A stretch of DNA of 64,000 nucleotides from Delphinapterus leucas (Eukaryota; Chordata; Mammalia; Artiodactyla; Monodontidae), in assembly GCF_002288925.2 (NCBI RefSeq), contig NW_022098004.1:6715759-6779758 (forward strand), written 5' to 3'. A model generated the notes under the pieces. It saw only the letters and a program-made list of their open reading frames with translations. It ran no database searches and had not been told where the DNA came from. The translations under genes were made by a program, and so were the position numbers. Below, one piece after another: positions 48,560 to 59,629 of the stretch. The stretch's first letter is position 1. The number at the start of each line of letters is the position of its first letter.

Positions 48560-49000
48560 ATTCTATCCTCTAGCCATCAGTGGGGCTCCTACAGCCACCT
48601 CTGCATCTTCCAAAATTAGGGGCTGTGGAAGAGCCTGGGGGACGCCTGACAAGCCCCTTTCCCATTCTTCCTGGCACACAACTGGGCCACGTTTCCCAGC
48701 ATCCTTTGTAGCCAGTCACATGCCAAGTTCTGGTCAGTGGAAGATGGGAGGGAAGAGGCACATCGGTCCCAGAAATGACCCCTAAAACCTCCTAAGCCAT
48801 CCCCCACTCTTCCTCTTCCACCACATGCTGGCCGAAGAGAAGACCCTGCAGTGGCCTCAGATGCCTGAGGGGACAGTGGTGTCACCAGACAGCAGAGCCC
48901 CACCCCCCAATCCCACTAGACCATGGCCTGAGTGAGAAACTTGCATGAGATCAAGAAATCATTTGTCACGGCTGTTAGGCTAACCTGACTAATACAGAAG
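48560..49000 (+). repeat. MaLR-like LTR fragment
   Basis: 'ccagcatcctttgtagccagtcacatgccaagttctggtcagtggaag' to 'ggctgttaggctaacctgactaatacag', a degenerate relative of the other plus-strand LTRs. Confidence 0.5.
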
Positions 49001-49004
49001 CTTT

Positions 49005-49345
49005 ATTGCTGTGCCCTCTGCCCAGAATGCTCTCCCCTTAGAGCTTCTCATGGCTCCCTTATCACCTTTCAAGTCTCAGCTCAAATGTCACCTCCATGGA
49101 AATGCTCCCCTGAGGCGTGGCCTCCTAAAACAGCGCTCTTCACCGGTGACTCTTTGCCAAGGTGCCCTGCTTCTTCCTTTCCTAGCACCCAACACGATCC
49201 AGAATGACTGGATGATTAGCCTGGCTTTTTCTGCCTTTCCCGTGGCACCGTAAGCTCCTCTGGGGGTCCACACTGTCCCGCTCACCACGCTGTCCCCAGG
49301 TTCGAGCACCACGCCCGACACACACCAAGCCCTCTGAGTGTTTGC
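49005..49345 (+). repeat. L2 LINE 3' end
   Basis: 'ctgtgccctctgcccagaatgctctcccc...tcacctttcaagtctcagctcaaatgtcacctcc' is typical L2. Confidence 0.8.
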
Positions 49346-49689
49346 TAAACCAACAGACGGCTGAATTCCAATCACACCAAGTGACGGTCATCCAGGGCAG
49401 AAGACAGCCCTTGAACAAACACAGAAACCGATTCCTCCACTGACCAGCGTACAGGCAGGTCTCCATCAACGTCAGGAACGAAAACAAGAGCTCTATTTCT
49501 CACACCAGCAGGCTCCGCCCTAGGGAATCCGCACCCCGGAAGAGGAGGAGGACAACCCATTCGGGGGCAGGAAAGAAACAAGGATCTCGTCACATCAATG
49601 CAAGTTCTCATATTCACGTCAGCCTTTCCACAATGCCACTTCCCTTCACGTCGGATGCGGACAAGAGCAGCAGATGCTTCAGCCCCCGC

Positions 49690-49910
49690 CTCCTCTGTGC
49701 CCAGCACTGCTGAAAGCAGGTTACATGTATTGCTTCATTTAATCCTCACAGGAGCCTTAGGAGACAGGCTCTTTTACTATTCTCATTCTACAGACGTGGA
49801 AAAGAGGCACAAAGAGGTGACATGAATGGTCCAAGGTCACCCTCCAGTGAAGAGGCAGGGCTGGGATCTGAAGCCAGGCACTCGGGCTCCAGAGCCTGTG
49901 CTGTTACCGT
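49690..49910 (-). repeat. MIR SINE
   Basis: 'atgtattgcttcatttaatcctcacaggagccttaggagacagg...gaaaagaggcacaaagaggtgac' is MIR reversed. Confidence 0.85.
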
Positions 49911-49934
49911 AACTGCACATCTATAATCAAAAAT

Positions 49935-50660
49935 TGTATGTACTCACATACACACACACACACACACACACAAAATGGAATATTACTCAGCCATAAGAAT
50001 GAAATAATGCCATGTGTAACAAGACAGATAGACCTAGAGATTATCATACTAAGTAAGCCAAACAGAGAAACACAAATACCACAGGATATTACTTATATGT
50101 GGAATCTTAAAAAAAAAAAAAAGATACAAATGATCTTATATACAAAACAGAAACACACTCACAGACACAGAAAACAAACTTATGGTCACCAAAGGGAAAA
50201 AGGGGCAGGGGACAAATTAGAAGTTTGGGATTAACATATACACATTACTATATATAAAAGAGATAGGGCTTCCCTGGTGGCGCAGTGGTTGAGAGTCTGC
50301 CTGCTGATGCAGGGGACACCGGTTCGTGCCCCGGTCCGGGAAGATCCCACATGCCGCGGAGCGGCTGGGCCTGTGAGCCATGACCGCTGAGCCTGCGCGT
50401 CCGGAGCCTGTGCTCTGCAATGGGAGAGGCCACAACAGTGAGAGGCCCGCATACAGCAAAAAAAAAAAAAAGAGAGATAACCAACAAGGACCTACTCTAT
50501 AGCACAGGGAACTATACTCAATACTTCGTAATAACCTATAAGGGAAAAGAATCTGAAAAAGAAGTGATATATGTATATGTATAACTGAGACACTTTGCCG
50601 TACACCTGAAACTAACACAACATTGTAAATCAACTATACTTCAATTAAAAAAGAAAAAAT
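49935..50660 (+). repeat. L1 3' end with (CA)12, interrupted by a young SINE
   Basis: (CA) run at 49949-49972, then 'aatggaatattactcagccataagaatgaaataatgcc' to 'cattgtaaatcaactatacttcaattaaaaaag'; cetartiodactyl-type L1 3' UTR. Confidence 0.9.
50266..50472 (+). mobile_element. Young short CHR-2 SINE inside L1
   Basis: gggcttccctggtggcgcag to gcatacagcaaaaaaaa with the ggagcggctgggcc core. Flanks aaagagata / gagagataa. Confidence 0.93.
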
Positions 50661-51239
50661 TTTCTTTAAAAAGAAAAATAAGTTTGTACACACTGGGGGC
50701 ATTGGTGGAATCTTATTTCTGACGGGACACTTGACTGACAGAGCTTGGGAACCACTTTCAGACAATGGATTTCTTCTTAGACGGAAGATGCCAGTGGAAA
50801 AATAAAACATCTATTTCTCCATCGTTTGAAAAACACTTTGTTAAAATAAGAACTTGGAAAAATACTCTTTTTTTTTTTAAAGATGGGTAAGAAGCTCAAG
50901 GTTGGATTTCAGAAGAGGCCAGGATACAGGACGAGCCCATTTCAGCGCCCCTGGCTGTGTCCTCACTTGTCTCCACCGTGGGGTCTCCAGCAGGCATGTC
51001 TGGCTCCCTGCTAACCAGGCACCTCTCGAGTCTCCTTCCCCTGGCACCTCAGCACCAGGCAGAGCGTATCCTCTGCGCAAATAAGGAACCGGTGCCTTCC
51101 CTCCTGTCATAACGAAACCTGAACGAAGCTGTCATTCTTAGGTCCCCAGCAGGGTGCTTCTCTATCCCATACAGCACTCAGACATCTCTGATATCATGTA
51201 AGAGGAGACAGCAACACAGAGCAGAAGACTTGCGACTCT

Positions 51240-51372
51240 GAAGGCAGGTTGAACGAAGGCAAACTGTAGTTCTGCCCCTTCCTGACTGTGTAGCCTTGGG
51301 CATGTCACCTAGTCTCCCCAGGACTCGGTTTCCTCGTAATAAAGTGGAGATGATTCCTGCTTCCTGTTCACA
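51240..51372 (+). repeat. MIR SINE
   Basis: 'cccttcctgactgtgtagccttgggcatgtcacctagtctccccaggactcggtttcctcg' is MIR sense. Confidence 0.85.
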
Positions 51373-52009
51373 GGGTCACAGGCAAGCCAAGAACCTCACA
51401 CCAAGGAAACAGAACAGCTCCTATTTGCGAGAATCCCTCATTCACGGGCAGCCACCACTTGCCAAAAATAAGCAGACGGAGAAAACACGCGTAAGCAGAA
51501 GTGAAAACTTGAGGATAAAGGGCCCATTCAGTCGAAATGGACATGGTCCACGTCCTCAAAGGCGGCTCATTGCACAGCTGGCCCCATCCACACTCCACAA
51601 ACAGCTGGCATCACACTGGCTCCTGAGACGCATTCCAGACCGCCCTCCCAAATGGACAAGATGCAAGAGGACCCCAAAGGTTCAACTCAGAAAGGTCCCC
51701 AAGCGGGCTCCTTTCCAGCTGGAGTCTGCGCAGCTGGTGCCCCTGGAAAAAAAGAAAAACCAGAGAGGCAGCACTTCCCGGCATGAGCTCCCTCCCGACA
51801 TCCAGAGCCTCAGGAGCCAGTGCAGGAAGGAACCCAGGGCACCACCTTGCCCATCAGCCTTGGAAAGTAAACGGGAGAATGACAGCCAAGAGGTGAGTGT
51901 CTGGCTGGAGACCATCGTCTTTATTAGAAGCCAGGCCTTGGGACTCCCATCCATTAAAATATGTACCTTTTATATACAGATAAAACATGTACATATAAAA
52001 AAGTACATA

Positions 52010-52334
52010 AGGACTTCCCCTGGTGGCGCAGTGGTTAAGAATCCGCCTGCCAATGCAGAGGACATGGGTTTGAGCCCTGGCCCGGGAAGATCCCACATGC
52101 CGCGGAGCAACTAAGCCCGTGCCCCACAACTACTGAGCCCGCGCGCCACAACTCCTGAAGTTCGCACGCCTAGAGCCCGTGCTCCCCGACAAGAGAAGCC
52201 ACCACAATGAGAAGCCCGCACCCTGCAATGAAGAGGAGCCCCTGCTTGCCGCGACTAGAGAAAGCCTGCACGCAGCACTGAAGACCCAACGCAGCCAAAA
52301 ATAAATAAATTTATTAAAAAATAATTTTAAAAAT
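52010..52334 (+). repeat. CHR-2 SINE, full-length, perfect TSD
   Basis: aggacttcccctggtggcgcag to aaaataaataaatttatt. Duplication aaaaaagtacata at 51997-52009 and 52335-52347. Confidence 0.95.
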
Positions 52335-52364
52335 AAAAAAGTACATATAATAAAATCCATTTGA

Positions 52365-52520
52365 TTCTCACCCTTATCTTATTGGTAGGGACTATTATCA
52401 TTTCACTTGACCAACAGGGAAACAGGCACAGAGAGATCAAACAACCTGCCTTGGATCACGCAGCACCTAGTATTTGGTCAAGCAGGGAGTTGAGCTACAA
52501 GTCTGGATCCAGAGTGCAGC
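52365..52520 (-). repeat. MIR SINE
   Basis: 'tgattctcacccttatcttattggtagggactattatcatttcac...cacagagagatcaaacaacctgcc' is MIR reversed. Confidence 0.75.
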
Positions 52521-52544
52521 TGTTCTCATGGTCACTTGGCTCCA

Positions 52545-52990
52545 AGGTGGCTGCCGTCAACTTTTCCCCGCCCTGGACGTGCAAGCCTCGCCCTCCCCAA
52601 GTGGAGATTTCCCATGCTTTGAACCTGAGCTGGCCCTGGTGACCTGAGCACGTGACTTTCTGGGAGTTCTTGGGCTAAGTCATAAGAGGCCCAGCAGCTT
52701 TGGCCTGGGACTCTTGGAACACGCACCCAGGGGGGACACCAGGCACCATGTAAGAAGTCCAGCTACCCTGGGACTGCCACGCAGCAGGTGCTCAGCCAAC
52801 ATTTCCAGCTGAGCCCAGGCTTCCAGCCATCACCACCACAGCATCAGACATGGGAGTCAAGATTCTGGAACCTTTCAGACCAGGTGACATGCCAGTTGAG
52901 TGCCACCTCAGTCCAGGCCACAAAGAGTAGAAGAACCGTCCAGCTAAGCCCTGTCCAAATCACTGACCCACAAATCTATGCACTTGCATC
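52545..52990 (+). repeat. MaLR-type LTR
   Basis: 'gaacctgagctggccctggtgacctgagcacgtg' through 'caccatgtaagaagtccagctaccctgg'; same family as 35605-36095 ('caccatgtaagaagtccaactac'). Confidence 0.6.
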
Positions 52991-52999
52991 CAATGGCAC

Positions 53000-53310
53000 C
53001 TACTGACCCCACTTCAGGGCAGGCGTCCTGCTGGCCACCTGACAAGCCCCTCCCTTAACTCTGCACATAAGCAGCTCCTCTGCTATGAGGCCTCCCCCCA
53101 TTCCCGACCACCCCCCATCCCCACTGAGGGAGACAAGAGCCTTCCTTCCTCGCCAAGTACCCAGCGCAGACCTACACTGTGTACCGACCACACGATCCTG
53201 CAATGCCCAGATGCTGCATCTGTTCCCTCCAGGGCAGGGACTCCATCCTTCCTCCTCTCTCTTAGCAGAATCTAGCACCCAATATGACAGCAAATATGGG
53301 CTGAATACAT
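53000..53310 (+). repeat. L2 LINE 3' end
   Basis: 'ccctccagggcagggactcc...tctagcacccaatatgacagcaaatatgggctgaata' is the L2 tail. Confidence 0.5.
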
Positions 53311-53403
53311 GACACAGCTCCGTCATGACAAGGTCCAAAGAGAAACCCGAACATACCCAGTGCCATTTTACGGTTCTAAGCAAAGCAAACGCGTGACTTT
53401 AGA

Positions 53404-53641
53404 CCAGGACTTCTTAACCTTGGCACCACCGACACTTTATATGGGATTATATGGGATAATTTTGTTTGGGCGGGGGCGGGGACTGTCCTGTGCATTGTAA
53501 GGTGTTTAGCAGCACCCCTGGCCCCAATCCACTAGATGCCAGAAGCTACCTCCCCAAATAATCACAACTAAAAGTACCTCCAGGCATTGCCAAATGCCCC
53601 TGAATGGGTGGGGATGGGATTGCCTCGGCTGAGAACCACTC
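53404..53641 (+). mobile_element. MER20-like hAT-Charlie MITE
   Basis: 'ggacttcttaaccttggcaccac...gtcctgtgcattgtaaggtgtttagcagcacccctggcc...ccactagatgccag...ggctgagaaccactccc'; inverted ends cttcttaacc / ggctgagaacc. Confidence 0.75.
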
Positions 53642-53949
53642 CCTGCTTTGCACAGTGGGACCCCTGGGGGTCTACCTTCACCCAGGCCTGAAAGGGGTGT
53701 TGTGACAGCTGTCCAAAGGTCACAGGCTGCTTGCCAATTACCCCAGGACCACACGCTCGTGCTCCCTCCTGTTTGCCTCTCCCTTGCAGACGCCACAGTA
53801 ACCTGGAGGATCCCGCTAACTAGGACCCCTGAAGCAACACTACAGCTGTGGGGGTCCCCCCAGGACACCCCTATGTCAGGAGGCTGAAAATGCGGTGCTG
53901 AGAGTCCCCATCTAGGGCCCAAAGGCCTATTCTTTCTAAGTGGTCAGGG

Positions 53950-54200
53950 GAGCACCTTTTCTAAGCTCTTTACTCCCAAATTGGGTTTTCTGTTGCTTTA
54001 CAAACACTACTGACACAGCCATAGCACACAGGCTTGCCAGCGCACGTTCAAAAATGCAAACGTGTTCACACCATCCCTCTTCTGAAAACACTTCGGTGGA
54101 TCCCTCCTGCTCTCCAGAAAAGGTCCAAACACCTAAGCAAGACTCTGCTGCCCCGGACAAGCTGGATGCCACTTGTCATCACAGCCAATGGCAAAGAAAA
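53950..54200 (+). repeat. L2 LINE fragment
   Basis: 'ctgaaaacacttcggtggatccctcctgctctccagaaaaggtccaaac' is L2 wording. Confidence 0.55.
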
Positions 54201-54214
54201 GAGCAGCAGTTGCC

Positions 54215-54430
54215 ACCGGTCCAGGGCTTACCCCGTGCCGTTCATCATGTCCGACCCTCTGATGTATCGACGCATTTACTCATTCCCAACTGCAACCATG
54301 TGCACGGATACCAATATTACTCCCATTCTGCAGATAAGAGAATTAGATCTCAGAAAGTGCATGTAACTTGCCCTGCAGTCACATGGCAAAGCTCATCAAA
54401 TGTGCTGGAAGCCAAGCTCCACACTGCTTG
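54215..54430 (-). repeat. MIR SINE
   Basis: 'cgcatttactcattcccaactgcaaccatg...ttactcccattctgcagataagagaattagatctcag' is MIR reversed. Confidence 0.65.
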
Positions 54431-54535
54431 TACCTAATCCAACAATGTAGGCTCTGCGAGGACTGGAGTCTAATGTAATTCCTGCTGTATCTCCAGGACC
54501 TAGAATAGTGCCTGGGAGAGCAGGCATTCAAATAC

Positions 54536-54672
54536 AGATGGATGGAGGTAAGGAAGGATGGGTGGAAGGAAGGATGGGTGGAAGAAAGGAAGGAGGGAAG
54601 GAAGGAAGGATGGAGGGAGGGAGGGAAGGAAGGGTGGATGGACTGATGCAAGGATGGAGCGAGGGAGGGAGT
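54536..54672. repeat. (GGAA/GGAT)n microsatellite cluster
   Basis: About 130 bases of gatgg, gaagg and gagg tetramer-type repeats. Confidence 0.95.
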
Positions 54673-54679
54673 CTCTAGA

Positions 54680-54790
54680 GCAGTACCTACCAAACCTGGC
54701 TAGCTACCAGGATCACCTGGGGAGCCTATTAAAATACTGAATCCCAACCAACCTGGTGAATGACACACATCCTCAGCCACTCCAAGGAGG
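54680..54790 (+). mobile_element. MER5A-like hAT-Charlie MITE fragment
   Basis: 'agcagtacctaccaaacctggctagctaccaggatcacctggggagcctattaaaatactgaatccc' fits MER5A. Confidence 0.65.
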
Positions 54791-54898
54791 AGGAGGAACT
54801 GCTTTTGGTTAATGAGTGGGGAGAACTATAGTGTGTGGATTTCAAGAGGCAAAATCCTGTCTCACACCCATCAGAACTTTCGGGAGAAAGTTCCAGTA
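54791..54898 (+). repeat. Unnamed repeat, copy A (intron 2 side of the ATG exon)
   Basis: Shares ggaactgctttt(g/a)gttaa and caaaatcctgtctca with 57588-57695 in the same orientation. Family unknown to me. Confidence 0.7.
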
Positions 54899-55494
54899 GG
54901 CTGTATCTTTAAATGCTCCCCCCAGGTGTTTCCGATGTTCAGCCCCCAGAAGAGAAGGGACCAGCCATCCACTCTCAGTGCAGGACACCTGTACTTACCA
55001 TCCATGCCCTTTCATCCCCAGGCAGGCCCCCACCCCCGCCCCAGCTGCGACAGGTCTCTGGGCCACCTGGGAGGTGGAGTGTGGCCAATGCAAACCAAAC
55101 TGGGAGGAGAGTTTGCTGCCTCCAGACACGGGCACTTTCAAAGCCGGGCTTCTGGCTCTGTGCCACCGGAGGCCTGCTCGGCTCCAAAGCTAGGAGAAAC
55201 CTTTTGGAAAGCTACTTAATCTCACTCATGTTAAAAGAAATCACACGAAGAACTACACCGAGCTATCAGAGACCACCTGTGAGCGGCCAAGTTCAGAACC
55301 CCATGGCAGAGTGGATGAGGGTGTGGGGAACAGGAGGTACCCTCAACACCACGTGGGCCTCTGTGGGATGTTCTCCAACTGTCCTTTCAAAGTTAAAACA
55401 GCCTGTACCCTTTAACTCAGAAATAACACATACAGGAAGCTGTCCTTCAGGTAAACACAAAATATGTGTGCATGAAAGCATAACACAAGGATAA

Positions 55495-56138
55495 CCCTCA
55501 CACACAGTTGGTGGGAATGTAAAATGGTGCAACAACTTGGAAAATAGTCTGGCAGTTCCTAAAATGATTAACAAAGTTACCATACTGACCTAGGAGCAAT
55601 GCTACTCCTAGACAGATACCCGAGAGAAATGAAAACACACAGCCATACAAAAAATCACTCATGAATGCTCACAGCAGCAGGATTCATAGTAGCCAGAAAG
55701 TGTAAACAACCCAAATGTCCACCAACAAATGAATGGATCAACAAACTGTGGAATATCTATGCAATGGAATATTACTCAGCCACATAAAGGAGTGAAGTAT
55801 TGAGACACACCACAACGTGGATGAACCTTGAAAACACTGGGAAACACTGTGTTAAGCAAAAGCAGCCAGTCACAAAAGGCCAGATACTATATGGTTCCTT
55901 TTAGAGGAAATGTCCAGAACAGGGACATCTATAGAGATAGAAAGGAGATTAACGATTGCTTAGGGCAGGAGAGGTGGATGAGGAACAGAGGGATGGCTAA
56001 AAGGTAGAGGGTTTCTTTTTGGCGTGATGAAAATTGTGGTAGTGGTTGCACATATCAGAATATACTGTTCATTTTAAATGGATCAATTATATGGTATGTG
56101 AATTGTATCTCCATAAATCTGTTACCAAAAAATTTTTT
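55495..56138 (+). repeat. L1 3' end
   Basis: 'cacacagttggtgggaatgtaaaatggtgcaacaacttggaaaatagtctggcagttcc' to 'gtgaattgtatctccataaatctg'; old L1M 3' part. Confidence 0.85.
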
Positions 56139-56154
56139 TTAAAAACTAGAATCC

Positions 56155-56360
56155 GGGCTTCCCTGGTGGCGCAGTGGTTGAGAGTCCACCTTCCAATGCA
56201 GGGGACACGGGTTCGTGCCCCGGTCCGGGAAGATCCCACATGCCGCGGATCGGCTGGGCCCGTGAGCCGTGGCCACTGAGCCTGCGCGTCCGGAGCCTGT
56301 GCTCCGCGGCGGGAGAGGCCACAGCAGTGAGAGGCCCGCGAACCGCAAAAAAAAACCAAA
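56155..56360 (+). mobile_element. Young short CHR-2 SINE with perfect 14-bp TSD
   Basis: gggcttccctggtggcgcag to gcgaaccgcaaaa, core ggatcggctgggcccgtgagcc. Duplication aaaaactagaatcc at 56141-56154 and 56361-56374. Confidence 0.96.
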
Positions 56361-56379
56361 AAAAACTAGAATCCAAGTA

Positions 56380-56790
56380 TAGTCACTGCAGCTAATGACA
56401 AAAGACTGGAAAGACCCAAAGTGTCCGTCTCTAGGGGTTAAACTGTTACACTGTAGCCAGAATGCTATGTGGCCATGAAAGAAAAAGGCAGCTCAACAGG
56501 CCGATAATAAACCACCTCCCGGATAATTGTTAAATTAAAAAAAGAAATCAAAGTGCAGAGGTGTATGTAGTAGGTACCCATTCATGTAGGAAACACAATG
56601 CACACATCACACGAGCACAGAATACTTCTGGAAGACCAAAGAACTTGGTAATGAGCTTGCCCCTGGAGCAAGATGTGGGCTGGGGAAGAGACACTTATTT
56701 AGAATCGTCTCATTCTCCCCCAAGTGTACGTTTTAATTCCTGAATTAAAAAGTAGCCAATAAAAAAGTCAAATTAAACAAGTCTCTGCAA
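56380..56790 (+). repeat. Old L1M 3' sequence
   Basis: 'gactggaaagacccaaagtgtccgtctctaggggttaaactg...agaatgctatgtggccatgaaag' is L1M-like. Confidence 0.6.
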
Positions 56791-57329
56791 CTGAAAATTG
56801 CTTAAGTCTCCTAACTCTGTTTGTTAAAAACAGTCTTAGAAACTTTAGGAACTGAGCCAATTGCCGAATGTAAAGAGGATGGGGAGAAGAAGATGCCTCC
56901 ACCTGGACCAGAACTTCACTTGAGAGCTACAGAACATTCAGCAATGCGCTCTGTCCACCTGGAGCTAAAGCACAGGCTTCTCACTCTGCTCGTCTGGCTA
57001 CCAAGCTATGAGTTTCCACAAGCTCTGGCCAGTTAAGCCCTCAAAGGGCAGACGGCTTGACCATCAGCTCGAACCAAATGGTCCCCGATGCTGTGAGACA
57101 GGGAGCCCAGCCCCTGCCATCCCGGGTGAGCTGTCTGGATGTCATTTCCAAGTTGGCCCACGCGGGCTCCTGTTCCTTCACCTGCTGTTTCCTGGCTAAC
57201 TTCCCCCACCTGCTCTGAACCCATTCAGAGACCCAGACAGAGCGGCCCCGCTTTCACTTTCAGAAGGTATCAAACCGACAACAACTGCCGTGACCACTGG
57301 TCTGGGCAGGAAGGGGAGGAGGTACTCAC

Positions 57330-57522
57330 GGAAGCCCTCGATCTTATCGGCCGTCTTGCTCCAGGCCACCTGCTGGGTCTCCATGATCACCTGGACAGTC
57401 CTCCGCTCCGGGGTGGACTTGCGGAAGCTGAACACCGTCATCACCGTGCCCAGCTCCAGGGCCCTCTTGATCTGACTCTTCTCGTACTCCGGAAGGGCGT
57501 CCACGTTGACCGTGGTGCTCAT
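57330..57522 (-). CDS. PLCG2: PLCG2 coding exon 1 (start codon, PH domain N-terminal half)
   Basis: This exon encodes residues 1-64 plus the first base of codon 65. It opens [17 protein letters not shown] and ends TADKIEGF. The ATG at 57522-57520 has A at -3 (gcaaccATGa), a good initiation context, and no upstream in-frame extension resembles the family. The segment from about residue 20 is the first half of the N-terminal PH domain, which helps bring the enzyme to phosphoinositide membranes. The donor reads TTCC|gtgagt (gt at 57329-57328), phase 1. The 5' end of the exon is a short UTR: the acceptor is either ctggag|CC (exon from 57531) or the stronger-looking cttccag|CC (exon from 57568). 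Compared with remembered human sequence, A9, P11 and Q50 differ; Q50 replaces an arginine shared by both human PLC-gammas. Confidence 0.97.
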
Positions 57523-57587
57523 GGTTGCCGGCTCCAGGGGGAGGCAAGGAGTGAGAGAACGAGGGAGGCTGGAAGGGCGGAATAAAG

Positions 57588-57695
57588 GAGGGAACTGCTT
57601 TTAGTTAACTGAGCGGGATTTGGCTTCGACTTCAACAGTCAAAATCCTGTCTCATGCCCATCGGGATGAGTTTGGGGAGAAGGTTCTAGTGGCGG
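57588..57695 (+). repeat. Unnamed repeat, copy B (intron 1 side of the ATG exon)
   Basis: Counterpart of 54791-54898. It starts about 60 bases upstream (in gene sense) of the start-codon exon. Confidence 0.7.
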
Positions 57696-58039
57696 AGACT
57701 CGCTGGCCGCTCAGAGGGCCCAGGCAGGACATACAGAGGTTTAAATGGAAGTGAGGTGTGGGTGGAGCCCTCAACCTCAGTGACCCAACCACTATCCCGG
57801 CTTTAAATAACCAAATCACCCCAGCCTGGCTGTTACCACTCCTTCCCCACATACTCTGATGCTGTGGAACATTTGAATAGCCAAAGCAGCCCATACTGAC
57901 TCCTGTCCCCACCCCTGACACCCTGCCAAGAGATTTCCAACCATCCCTTTACTTCCCGAGTGAAGCTGGGAACAGGAAAAAAAAAAAAAAAAAAAACCCT
58001 TCCGAATGTGTCCATGGAACTGGGGCAAAAAGGGCAGAA

Positions 58040-58170
58040 GACAGCAGGACCCAGCAGCCTCACGTTCAAATCATGGTGTAGGTTCCCACTGACCGTGTGG
58101 ACCTGGGCAGACTGCGTGACCTCCGTGAGCCCCAGTTTCATCGGAACAGTTAGGAAGCCACCTGTGAAGC
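58040..58170 (+). repeat. MIR SINE fragment
   Basis: 'cacgttcaaatcatggtgtaggttcccactgaccgtgtggacctgggcagactgcgtgacc' is MIR sense. Confidence 0.7.
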
Positions 58171-58384
58171 ACCTGGTGTGCCGCTCAGCATCCAAGGGGT
58201 GTCCTTGGCGATCCCTCATCCTCCTGCACAGTTGGCATTTCCCAGAGAGGTGTTTGCGCCCCAAATCTCAGAGCCTTCCTTGTCTGGTTTCTCTCACGCC
58301 CACATCCAATCCACAGGCAAACCCAGAATGCAATCAGTCTCACTGCTTCACTGGTCCCTCCAAGGATCTTATACTTGGGTCATT

Positions 58385-58660
58385 CTGATCGCCTGCTAAC
58401 TGGTCTCCCTGCTTCTGCTCCAGCCCCTACAGTCCACTCTCAGACCAGGAACCAAAAGGATGCTTTAAGAACAAGAGTGAAATCATGTCGCTCCCTAAGC
58501 CCCTGCTCTGCAAAAACCCTCCCCCAGTCTGCCTCCCAAATGTCCAAAGACTCACTGCCCCTCACTCAGAAGGGACTTAACTTCAGGCTTGCAGACTGCA
58601 GCCCCTACCCCAAGTCACTTACACCCATAGGCTGAACTGCCACCCTTGTAAAGGGGAAGA
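58385..58660 (+). repeat. L2 LINE fragment
   Basis: 'ctaactggtctccctgcttctgctccagcccctacagtccactctcag' is the L2 'ctggtctccctgcttctgc' motif. Confidence 0.8.
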
Positions 58661-58929
58661 TGACAGATGAAAGAACCTCCAAAGGTTCTTGTAAGGATTG
58701 AACCAGATAATATATCTCAGCCCGTAAAACAAAGATGCAAAGTCAATGCTCCTCAGATTTAGCTCCTGCTACTGCCACTATCCACTGTTCCCTGTATCTT
58801 TCTTACCTCCTCCCCTCCTCCAAATCCCTTTAAGCTCCCACAGTTGCTACTCTGTAGAGAAACCGGTGTTCAGCCAGGGCTGTCTGGGCCTCCACACTGG
58901 CTCAGCCTCCCCACAGCCTCTTTGCCAAG

Positions 58930-59065
58930 TTGCTCAAAATCAGGGCCTCAGTTTCCCCAGCTGTATAATGGGGATAACAATACCACCCTCGAGGGGCTCC
59001 GGAAGGACTAGATGCTACAATGTATGTACAGCCCCCAGCATCTAGCAGGGCCTCTGATCATGTTA
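58930..59065 (+). repeat. MIR SINE fragment
   Basis: 'cagggcctcagtttccccagctgtataatggggataacaatacc' is MIR sense. Confidence 0.8.
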
Positions 59066-59329
59066 ATCAGCCAGCTGGTCAAGACATTAATCAAGGGTCA
59101 ACTCTATGACAGACATGGAGGGTGGACTTTTATGCAAATGAGGGGTGCAGGGAGCGGCCCAGGCCCTGTCCTTTGCTCCCTCATCCCTCTACCTCACACC
59201 CACAGCCAAAGGCACCTCCCAGGTATGCTGACAGACCAGCGATAAGGTCATGAATTACACCTGCTCTCCACCCATTTGGAAAGGGACCAGTCAGCTCAAT
59301 GACTCTGCAGTAGCAGAGACATGGGGGTG

Positions 59330-59520
59330 GGGGTAATAAAGGGAGTAGCAAGAAGGGGTCCCCAACTTAGTCTGGGGTAAGGCTGGGAACTGCCAGTGCT
59401 CATAGGAAGCTTCTGGGGGAAGGCGGCATCTGAATCCAAGCTTTAAAAAAAGATGAAGCGGGAGGGAACACTGTTCTGGTCAGAGCAACAGGCTTAAGCA
59501 AAGGCCCGGCAGCCGGACTA
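59330..59520. repeat. L2/CR1-type LINE fragment
   Basis: 'ggcatctgaatccaagctttaaaaaaagatgaagcgggagggaacactgttctggtcagagcaacaggcttaagcaaaggcccgg' parallels 20350-20450. Confidence 0.4.
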
Positions 59521-59629
59521 CACCGTATGCCAAGAACTCTGCCTGACCTGAGCCTCCTGCCTCACCGCCCTCGAATCCAGGTCAGGGGATGAACAAGGTG
59601 CCTGAGGCCAGTCTCATCCTGGTAAACTA

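Noticed and set aside
51296..52114. 272-codon open frame on the plus strand
   Set aside because: It starts in a MIR and ends in a CHR-2 SINE; the middle is unlike any protein I know.
54913..55494. 193-codon open frame on the plus strand
   Set aside because: No recognisable domain, no codon bias or splice context; overlapping frames are also open.
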